This document shows, piece after piece, positions 10,091 through 19,026 of a stretch of DNA of 19,026 bases. How positions within the stretch are numbered: position 1 is the first letter of the stretch; every line of letters begins with the position of its first letter. Source of the stretch: Circinella minor. Taxonomy: Eukaryota > Mucoromycota > Mucoromycetes > Mucorales > Lichtheimiaceae. Below the pieces are notes generated by a model. It was not told the DNA's origin and made no database searches. It saw only the letters and a list, made by a program, of their open reading frames with translations. A program made the translations under genes and the position numbers. Location of the stretch: positions 1-19,026 of the forward strand of contig JAEPRB010000468.1 in the NCBI GenBank assembly GCA_016758965.1, given 5' to 3'.

Positions 10091-12798
10091 ATGAACAGTA
10101 CAAGTTACAGTTCTATACCTTCAGACCCAAATGTCAAACCATTAGAATCCGCAAGACAATCCCCATTGGTATGTACCACACAATATTTTATTAAAAAAAA
10201 AGAGCATTGGAATTACCAATAACAATGGTATACAAATCAACATTGAAAGGGAAAAAAAAGTAACAGCAAAGAAAATATATATAGAATACACGGTTACGTA
10301 AACTTGGTTTGGCAACTATAGTAGTCCTTGTAGGATCAGGTGTCATTGCATCAATAGTTTTGTTATTAACACGTCATGACAATAGTAAGTACATAACAAC
10401 CAAAAAAAAAAATTGTATTTTTATTTTTCCTTTTATAATATAAACATTTTTGTGCAATTGTTTATTATATAGCACCCAAGCACCGCAACGTGATCATGAT
10501 GATCAGTGATGGATTTGGTCCTGCTTCGGAAACATATGCTAGACAATATCATGGTTGGAGAGAAGGACTTGGTACTAAGTCAATTCTTCCTCTTGACCAT
10601 ATTCATGTTGGTCATAGTAGAACACAAAGTTCATCTAGTTTGGTAACTGATAGTGCTGCTGGTGCAACAGGTAAAAAAAAAAAAGGAGAAACACAAATAC
10701 ATTCTTGTACATGGGTGAAGATCGTCTCTTAGTAACTACTAATATATAATTTCAAATTTTATCACTAAGCTTTTGCATGTGCTCTTAAATCATATAATGG
10801 TGCTATTGGTGGTAAAGTATTTCTATTTATTTTAATTTATGTATATAAATATTGATGAAGAAAGGATTGATCAATAAATAAATCCAAATTGATTCAACTA
10901 AAATATTTTTTTTATAAATAATAGTGGATCCTAAAAAGAAGCCATGTGGAACAGTATTGGAATCGGCCAAAATTCATCATGATATGCTGACAGGTCTTGT
11001 GGTTACATCGCGTATCACTCATGCAACACCAGCATCGTTTTCAGCACATATTGATTGGCGAGACAAGGAACCACAAATTGCAGAACAACAAATCGGATAT
11101 AATCCATTGGGTCGTACCGTTGATTTAATGTTTGGCGGTGGTGAATGTGAATTTCTTAGCAATACAACCGATAATAGTTGTCGTCAAGATGAACGTGATT
11201 TATTTGATGAAGCACGTGACGTATTTGGTTGGGAAGTTGTTCGTTCACGTAAAGAATTTGATACCATTTCTCCCGAATCTGCTACATTACCTTTGATGGC
11301 GCTATTTTCACCTGATGTAAGTTTATAATAATTATGACTCATGACGTCAATAGTTGTACATGTATATATACATATATGCAAGGAAAAAAAAGGATAATGA
11401 GAGAGGAGAAAGAGAAAGCAGGTACAAATTTTCGAGTAGTACAAGCACACACAGAGAGAGAGAGAGTGATAATCCCCATTAAAAGCATGTTTCTTTTATC
11501 AATATTATTCTCATTAGCATATGTCATATGAAATTGATCGTGATCCAACACAACAACCTTCCCTTAAAGAAATGGTTCAAAAAGCACTTGGTATTTTAGA
11601 TGATAAATCTCGAAAATCTGATAAGGGATTTTTCTTAATGATTGAAGGAAGTCGTATTGATATGGCTGCTCATTCGTAAGTTTTTCTTCTTTTCGATTAT
11701 GATTCTGAGGTGCACAAAAAAAAAAGAGAGCAATCTAGGGGTACTTGAATTTAGTCAACGTGACCTAAAAGAAAACATCACGTGAGGGTGTTGTGTGTGA
11801 GATTGGGGTACTTTAAAAAGTAATAACTCTTTCACCACAACTCACATATAATATGATTAAATTGATCGTATAATTTATATTATTATTATTATTAGAAATG
11901 ATCCTGCAGCTCATTTCCATGATATCTACGAATATCATGAGACAGCTTCAGCTGTTATTGATTATGTTAAAGATCATCCTGATACTGTTGTTATCTCGAC
12001 AAGTGATCATGAAACAGGTGGATTTACCTTAGGCCGTCAATTGGGTGAAAATTATCCCGAATATAAATGGTGTGTAGATATAATTTTTCTTTTATCAAAA
12101 TATATTAAATTACTTATAACCTAATGTGTATAATGAATGGTTATTAGGAACCCGGAAGTTATTAGCCGCGTTCGTAACTCCAGCGAAGCTCTTGCCCGTG
12201 TTTGGAATGAAGCAGTTAAATCAGATACAACTTCTACTGGATATCTTCGTAAAGAAATTATTGCAAATGGTTTGGGTATAGAAGATCCTACTAAAGAAGA
12301 ACTTGAAAGACTTGCTAATTGGAAAGAAAATGACGAGGATATTAGTGCATTAGAAAACATTTTGGCTGATATGGTCAGCAGACGTGCTCTGATTGGGGTA
12401 AATAATTTTTATTTATTTTATCTCATACACACTTAATTAATCTTAATACTTTATTTATTTTTATTTTAGTGGACAACTCATGGACATACTGCTGTCGATG
12501 TCAATTTATATGCATATGGTGAAGGTACTGAATGGTTACGTGGTAGTCATGAAAATATTGAAATTGGTGATTTTATTTCAAATTATTTAAACCTTGATTT
12601 AGATGATATTACAGATCGTTTGACAACGTAAGTAATAATATAAAGTTTGGATCAATTATATTTTTATATAAATAATTTTAACAAAAATATTTATTTTATA
12701 TGTTATCATATAGTGGATGGGGAAAGGAAGAAGAAGATATGGAAGCTACAATTGATGTAACGGCTCAAATTTCAAAACATCAATTATATCATGATTAG
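10091..12798 (+). CDS. PHO8: vacuolar-type alkaline phosphatase, type II membrane protein
   Basis: Ten exons join in frame to 518 residues: 10091-10168, 10285-10384, 10473-10670, 10770-10811, 10925-11316, 11518-11675, 11896-12069, 12148-12397, 12470-12627 and 12714-12798. A cytosolic tail (1 to about 30) is followed by one signal-anchor helix (about 33-55), then the lumenal enzyme. Metal and catalytic marks are ISDGFG (D72), the nucleophile Ser120 in VTDSAAGAT, THATPASFSAH (H172), MIEGSRIDMAAH (E287, D292, H296), STSDHETGGF (D334, H335) and TTHGHTAVDV (H442, H444). It hydrolyses phosphomonoesters with two Zn and one Mg. Yeast Pho8 (566 aa) reaches the vacuole as a type II membrane protein. 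The gene looks intact. Exon 1 was chosen because it joins in phase 0 and supplies the tail before the anchor. The symbol is by homology. Confidence 0.93.
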
Positions 12799-13141
12799 AA
12801 AATGTTTGTTTGTTTACCTAGTATATCAAAACAAAACATATCCCACTCGGGATTACCCATGTCATCTACACACACACACACACACATACCTATTTCTACA
12901 CGACTATTATGTCTATATCCTTTAGGTGATTAAAGTTAATTTACTTTAGAGTTTGTAGAATTTGTTCATTATATACAATTTTATTTTTATTACTTTCAAT
13001 AACCAATAAATATTTTTTTTTTTTTTTGAATTCATTTGTCTTGGAAACAGCATATATAAAACTTTTTTTTATCTTAACTTTTATATATATCCATATATAT
13101 GTTTATTATTGTTTCACTTAAAAAAAGAAGAAAATAATTCA
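12799..13141. other. convergent 3' region between the alkaline phosphatase and Rab7 genes
   Basis: No gene is seen. A polyadenylation-type AATAAA lies at 13005-13010 on the plus strand, followed by a T run. An (AC)n tract lies at 12868-12886. Confidence 0.5.
12868..12886. repeat. (AC)n microsatellite
   Basis: Nineteen bases of alternating A and C in the 3' flank of the alkaline phosphatase gene. Confidence 0.9.
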
Positions 13142-14480
<1,339 letters not shown>

Positions 14481-15470
14481 TTTTAAAAGATCAGAACGAT
14501 AAAGAAAAAGGTGTATTATAAAGTTGAATAATGTGCTCCAGAAAAGAAAACCGCTCCTGCGTTAATTTTTAATGGACGATTTAAAAAAAAAAAGGTGAGC
14601 GGGCCTATAACACTAGGAGAATCAGATTGAATGAAAATAGGTATTTTATTTTGACACATTTATTAAAGTCGTTTACCACTGCATATTTGAACTGTTTATT
14701 TATAAACAATTGACTGACAATACCCACTTAATCTTATATTGAAGATATTGTTAATAACAAATTAGATACAATGAGATAACAAACTTGGTCATAACAGACA
14801 TCTATAAAATAATCAGCACCCGATTTTCTTATGCATGACTATATTTCCATTGTATGTTCTATATGATATATTTGAACCTACAATATTGTAGAACATCGAC
14901 TAATAATATTATTTATATACGTAAAAAAGATATAAAAATACATTATAAGTAAAGAAAGATGTAGAATAATGTCAAAATTAAAATATTCTAATCTAATAAT
15001 GATATTTTATAATAAATTGTCACATATAATACGTAGAAAGAGTAAAAATAGTAGTAGGAAGTTTTTAAATGGAAGATAATCAATGTATAATGCACAGTAG
15101 TCCTGACACCACTCCACTTCTTTTATTTTAATTCACTACTATCTCAACGTATACTAACTTATCATAATAAATCAAAAAGGTCACACCAAGTAAATACCAT
15201 ATGATATATGTTATATTAATAGAAATTAATAAAAGAAAAGAGACAATAATAAGTTAACAAGACATAAAAGAACAATAATTGAAATGAAGTTTATTAAATA
15301 AAATATTATCACTATTTATATTAAATTTTAATCAATGGCCGGGTATATCAATATGCGTGCATGAAACAATAATATATGTGAACATTATATCCTATACGTT
15401 TTGCTGTTGATGAAATAATATATCAACGCAGCTGTCAAATAGTATCAATAAAGAAGACAGACTTTAATAT
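14481..15470. other. AT-rich intergenic region between Ypt7 and the mobile element
   Basis: The first 100-150 bp should hold the Ypt7 promoter (minus strand). The rest is very AT-rich with stops in all frames. I see no gene, RNA or repeat that can be supported. Confidence 0.5.
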
Positions 15471-15573
15471 TAAGAGTCATTGAAACGCATTGTGAAATAC
15501 CAAAATGTCAGTGAAACATATTTGAACTATGCTGTATCTAAATATATAATATTAAATGACCGTTATTATGAAG
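15471..15573 (+). repeat. left terminal inverted repeat
   Basis: It pairs with 18923-19026 in inverted orientation. It ends inside with the same ATGACCGTTATTATGAAG that begins the gene at the other end, here followed at once by TGA. It contains two copies of GTCAKTGAAAC (15477-15487 and 15509-15519). Confidence 0.88.
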
Positions 15574-15655
15574 TGATGCGTGAATTGAATCCTCCATAAA
15601 AAAAGTGACTCGTGTGACATGTCTGGGCCTGGTGGAATTAATTCTTTTATTTTTT

Positions 15656-15695
15656 AGAAGGGTTTGAGGGCGCTATGCGCCCTCAAAACCCTTCT
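15656..15695. repeat. GC-rich long hairpin inside the element
   Basis: AGAAGGGTTTGAGGGCGC, loop TAT, GCGCCCTCAAAACCCTTCT: arms of 18 and 19 bases, perfect except for one unpaired base, followed by T5. It stands out in an AT-rich setting. It lies between the left TIR and the 3' end of the element gene. It could be an end-processing or termination structure, or a tiny separate palindromic repeat. The function is unknown. Confidence 0.85.
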
Positions 15696-15703
15696 TTTTG
15701 TTA

Positions 15704-15850
15704 ATGGGGTTCGTTAGAATAATGTGTTTTAACTAAGTTGAAAGTACCATGGCCAAAATATCAAGTGCCATCAAGACCTTTCTCTTTATATATGTGGCTC
15801 GCCAGAATAATGGGTTTTAACTATATCAAAAGGAGCATGCCCAGAATACC
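15704..15850. repeat. diverged direct repeat (two about 59-bp copies, spacing 88 bp)
   Basis: 15704-15762 (ATGGGGTTCGTTAGAATAAT..) and 15792-15850 (ATGTGGCTCGCCAGAATAAT..) share most positions, including AGAATAATG.GTTTTAACTA and CCAGAAT/CCAAAAT-type ends. They lie in the noncoding part of the element next to the hairpin. Confidence 0.65.
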
Positions 15851-16195
15851 TATAATTAATGATACCCTTGGTTAAAAAATACTGAAGTGGAGTAGCGAAT
15901 ATTGATATTCAACTCTTAATATATTTATGATATACATAGCTAAATATATAGTTATGCATGAATAGATGAAAAAAGAATATGTAATGAATGTTTTTACTGC
16001 AAGTTTTATTATGTTAGAGTTAAGCAAGCTAAAGACTTTTTTTATTAAGTACAAAAGAAAGAGTAATTATATGGTGATGCAATGATATAAAAAATAAATT
16101 GAATAGGTTATTTTTAAAATAATAGGAGCAAAGAACGCTATTGTTATATATGTTTAATTATAAAAAAAAATATAAAATTGTGTTCTTTTTGGAGG

Positions 16196-18940
16196 TTAAG
16201 GATTGCGATTTTGACATAACTTTGATTGTGCGCGTCCTTTACAGTTTGCAACACCACATCTACAAGTACGTGTACGTTTCCGTGGTAACTTCCATGTTGA
16301 AATAGACACTGTAGTTGACGATGGACGATTCATGGGTATATTAGGTAATGAGGATATATGCGAATATTGTGGGAGTACTGGCAGTGCTCGTGACATTGAA
16401 GGTATTGGCAGTGTAAATGTGAGTGGTGGTTGGAGTGGTCTGAAAGTTAGTAACAGGTAGTATAGTATATTTTGTGGAATGTAATGCTGTATATGTTGCG
16501 GAATGGAAGACTGATGCTGTCGTTGGCGTGTAGATGTTGGATGGTGTCGTTGAGCTGGAATTATTGATGATGAAGAATTTAATATGCCATTGGATAATAT
16601 AGGAGGTGGGAACACAAAGGAGTTGGTATTCGATAAAGTAACTGTTGAACTAGTTGGTATATTTGGAGGCAGTGGCGATTTCATATTACTGCTTCGACCA
16701 GGGGATTCTAGCTGTTCTCTCATGGTTATCAATTCTGTACTATTGCTGGTAATAGTACAATCTATTACTTGATGATAAAACCAAGATTTGTAATGTGATT
16801 TGAGAGTTTCAGGAGTTTTGTAGAATATATCATTACCATTAGCATGATTACTATTCCATTGTTCAGCCTTTTGCTTCCAATCAATTGATATATTTGTGTT
16901 TCTGGGTATTATACTTGAAAATAAAATGAATTCTTAGTGGGTTTGAATAGGTGTTACAGCATATTTAGTTTTGAGCCTTGAAGCAATATACTTGTACATT
17001 TTTCCTTTTTGGTTGCTTGTAGCTCCAATTGGCAGTACTAAACTGATACTTAGTTTTATTGGTAATAATGGATTCAAACCATCTGTATTCTCATTTTCGA
17101 TGCTAGCAGTTTTGATGTTTAAACCAGTGGTAAGGTCCTGAGGAAAAGATGCAATACCAAATGCTTCATCAGATTTTCATAGTTTCAAAGCATTCTTGAC
17201 TATAAGGGATGCTGATGCCTGATATTTTTTTATAGTGTTATTATCTAATGACAATGATTCTTCTAAGCCAGATATAGTTTGAGTCATCCAAGAATCATAA
17301 TGACCTAAATGTTTTTTGCCATGTCTGTTTTTTGATCCAACTTATAGTTAAAAAATGAATATCAAGACAAAAAATTAATGAATAATTATCAATTTGATAT
17401 TTATGTAGCTGGTAGATTTTGTACTAAACACATACATCAATATTGTGGCGCAATTGGTAATCTGTTAACATACAATTAGTTATATGTGGCCCAGCACCGA
17501 ACGACCCAAACTTTCGGATTATGTTCTAATGTACACCTCCTTTAAGAGAATTAGTACCTCTACTACAGCGATACACTATAAGATTATTTTTATCCACCCC
17601 CATTTCAAAGTATAATGGTATTTCTGGTGAGTCTGACACTTCTCCCATATGTATAGCTTTCAGAACATTATGGACTTACTTCCATGTTTCATGGTCGAAA
17701 AGAGATTTTTCTGTGATACTGCATTCCAATGGACCATACTCAGCAAATAGTAGATTTTGAATGACTGAGTATAGACCTTCAGGTTGAGGGACTGTTCTTC
17801 TACATTGGCGCAATATCTAAGCAGGATTCTTAGTTAACATGTAATCTCATGAACAGCATATTGTTCATAAGTGTCTTTCAATTCTGTCATGATCTTCACT
17901 ATTGGCAACAAAGATGGCATCTCAGAAGCGACGTTTGAATTCCTTGGCCAATACATGTTTTTTTGGAACTTTAATCATATCCATGAGATGAAAAATATTT
18001 TTTAAAATCCTTGGATTATAAGATTGGGTATATTGCTGTTCTGACATCAATGTTGGAAGTAATTGTGATCCTGCTGTAGAAACTGATTGGTGCGTGATTG
18101 GTATGTTATTGGAATCATTGACAGATGAAGAATATGATGTAGAGATTGAGGTTGTTCGTTATCATCGTCATTTCTTTCTCTATCTTTGGAATTATGCTGA
18201 TCAACTGAGATATAATTTGCACTTGATATTAGGGATAGTGATGTTGGTATACATTGATCAGGGTTTTCAGTATGAAGTAAAGAGATTGGGACTGCAATAA
18301 CAAAAGGTGGGGTGCCAAATTCTGATAAAGGTCTAGCTTTACCTTCTTTTGTGATGATCAATGCACCAGGGACTCCAACTCTTAGAACAGTAAATGGTAT
18401 TTCTGCCGAATTTTTTTGACCATCTTAAATCACTTGTTCGGTAATATGTCCAAACGCTACAGGACTTCCAATATATTTTAAAGAGCAATGGAGACCAGCG
18501 AGTATATGATTGGGAAGAATCTTTCCAAAAATAAATGTTGTGATCCTTAACTGATTCAAATACCTTGAATGATGCCCAAGCATCTAGGGCAGCATACATC
18601 ATTACATCACCTGATTCTCTTCTAATGTCCCAGATTCCCAATCACTTAAACGCAAATTCGAATCTTTGCACAATTTTCCACTAAGCACAACTACAGATAT
18701 GTCTGATAGGCCCAAAGTACCACGCTCAATAGCACCTCGACGTCAGAAAAATGCACGGAGCTCTAGAGCACCTTTCCAAGCTATGCCATAACCACGATTA
18801 AGCTTTTTGAGATCACCTTTTACATTTTGACCAGCTTTCACGATATTCGAATCATTGATTAATAACGCCAGAGCATGTGGAACACCTTCAGATGGCTCGA
18901 TGTTGTATCCAACGTACAATGGCTTCATAATAACGGTCAT
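16196..18940 (-). pseudogene. transposon protein with DEDDy 3'-5' exonuclease domain, nonsense- and frameshift-disabled
   Basis: From ATG 18940 the frame gives GVPHALALLINDSNIVKAGQ and NVKGDLKKL (Exo II Asp of the WRN/RNase D fold), ELRAFF, then after a TGA RRGAIERGTLGLSDISVVVL, LRLSDW and YAALDAWASFKVFESV (Exo III Tyr/Asp). The first Exo I DxE motif is absent. Downstream come SPVAFGHITEQ, PRILKNIFHLMDMIKVP, and LYFEMGVDKN..YRCSRGTNSLKGGVH..NIIRKFGSFGAGP (about 17616-17490). An intron-like 17435-17341 follows, then NRHGKKHLGHYDSW, WKQKAEQWNSNHANG-NDIFYKTPETLKSHYKSW, a Ser/Thr/Pro/Gln-rich linker and a terminal Cys cluster TCRCGVANCKGRAQSKLC. Stops lie at 18745, 18427, 17924, 17867, 17849, 17819, 17678, 17528, 17179 and 16936, with frameshifts near 18540 and 18150. 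The exonuclease call is firm. The rest is unnamed. Confidence 0.82.
17341..17435 (-). other. probable intron of the element gene
   Basis: GTATGT at 17435 and TATAAG ending at 17341 enclose 95 AT-rich bases with a TTAAC branch-like site and stops in every frame. Protein-like sequence resumes on both sides (LTDYQLRHNID before, GSKNRHGKKHLGHYDSW after). The phases disagree by one base, consistent with one lost base in this dead copy. Confidence 0.5.
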
Positions 18941-19026
18941 TTAATAATATATATTTAAATACAGCATACTTCAAATATGTTTCACTGACATTTTGGTATT
19001 TTTACGGTATGTTTCAATGACTCTTA
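18923..19026 (-). repeat. right terminal inverted repeat
   Basis: The reverse complement of this stretch aligns with 15471-15573 over its full length. It runs to the last base of the window, so more of it may lie outside. The inner 18 bp contain the start codon (18940-18938) of the element gene, so its leader and core promoter sit inside the repeat. Confidence 0.88.

Larger units (their letters stand above)
15574..16195. other. noncoding part of the element between left TIR and gene end
   Basis: Besides the hairpin and the direct repeat this is AT-rich sequence downstream of the element gene. No further gene is seen. Confidence 0.5.
15471..19026. mobile_element. TIR-bounded transposon carrying an exonuclease-domain gene (decayed copy)
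   Basis: The sequence from 15471 begins TAAGAGTCATTGAAAC and matches the reverse complement of the right end of the window (19026 down to 18923) over about 103 bp, with some ten substitutions and one indel. Between the two repeats lie a single minus-strand degenerate gene (18940-16196) and about 600 bp of noncoding sequence. The two repeats in opposite orientation flanking one gene are the layout of a class II (DNA) element. The right repeat ends exactly at the window edge, so its outer limit and any target-site duplication cannot be seen. The left flank is TTTAATAT. Superfamily not recognised. Confidence 0.75.

Noticed and set aside
11184..11551. Minus- and plus-strand frames across alkaline phosphatase exon 5 and intron 5
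   Set aside because: They overlap a certain exon or consist of low-complexity intron sequence.
11776..11781. CACGTG E-box near 11778 in alkaline phosphatase intron 6
   Set aside because: It lies inside an intron far from the promoter. A phosphate-regulation role cannot be argued from one hexamer.
12121..12360. Antisense frame over alkaline phosphatase exon 8
   Set aside because: Shadow of a confirmed exon.
16584..18300. Plus-strand frames (16584-16772, 18094-18300) opposite the element gene
   Set aside because: They mirror the Ser/Thr-rich linker parts of the minus-strand pseudogene and show no motifs.

Overview
The window looks like nuclear DNA of an early-diverging fungus, most likely Mucoromycota (Mucorales-like). 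The base composition is very AT-rich. Genes are broken by short GT..AG introns, mostly about 57-170 bp with one of 260 bp. The proteins are typical fungal housekeeping and vacuolar ones. Two decayed mobile elements are of kinds I associate with Mucorales genomes. The species call is inference.

Layout. 1-144 (-) may hold the edge of a gene running off the window. 531-1696 (+) is a three-exon, four-helix membrane protein of MARVEL type. 2594-3330 (+) is adenylylsulfate kinase, two exons. 3699-3956 (-) is the 3' part of an unrecognised small membrane protein with an acidic tail. 4382-6255 (-) is a nine-exon mitochondrial HAD phosphatase of the CECR5/HDHD5 (yeast YKR070W) family. About 7258-8260 (-) is a decayed non-LTR reverse transcriptase C-terminus. 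8365-9120 (+) is an unrecognised membrane-protein-like reading frame with five in-frame stops. 10091-12798 (+) is a ten-exon vacuolar-type alkaline phosphatase (PHO8-like). It converges on 13142-14480 (-), a six-exon Rab7/Ypt7 GTPase.

From 15471 to the right edge (19026) lies a TIR-bounded mobile element of about 3.55 kb. Its terminal inverted repeats are about 103 bp. It carries one minus-strand gene (18940-16196), now a pseudogene, with a DEDDy-type 3'-5' exonuclease domain, a conserved central block I cannot name, a WN..IFYKTPE-type block and a C-terminal Cys cluster. Its nonsense codons can all be explained by C-to-T or G-to-A transitions. Between the left TIR and the gene are a GC-rich hairpin and a diverged direct repeat.

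Functional links are limited. APS kinase serves sulfate assimilation. The alkaline phosphatase and Ypt7 both act at the vacuole and are convergent neighbours. No operon-like organisation is present or expected. Exon boundaries given here were worked out by hand from splice consensus, reading-frame continuity and family fit, and no transcript data were available.
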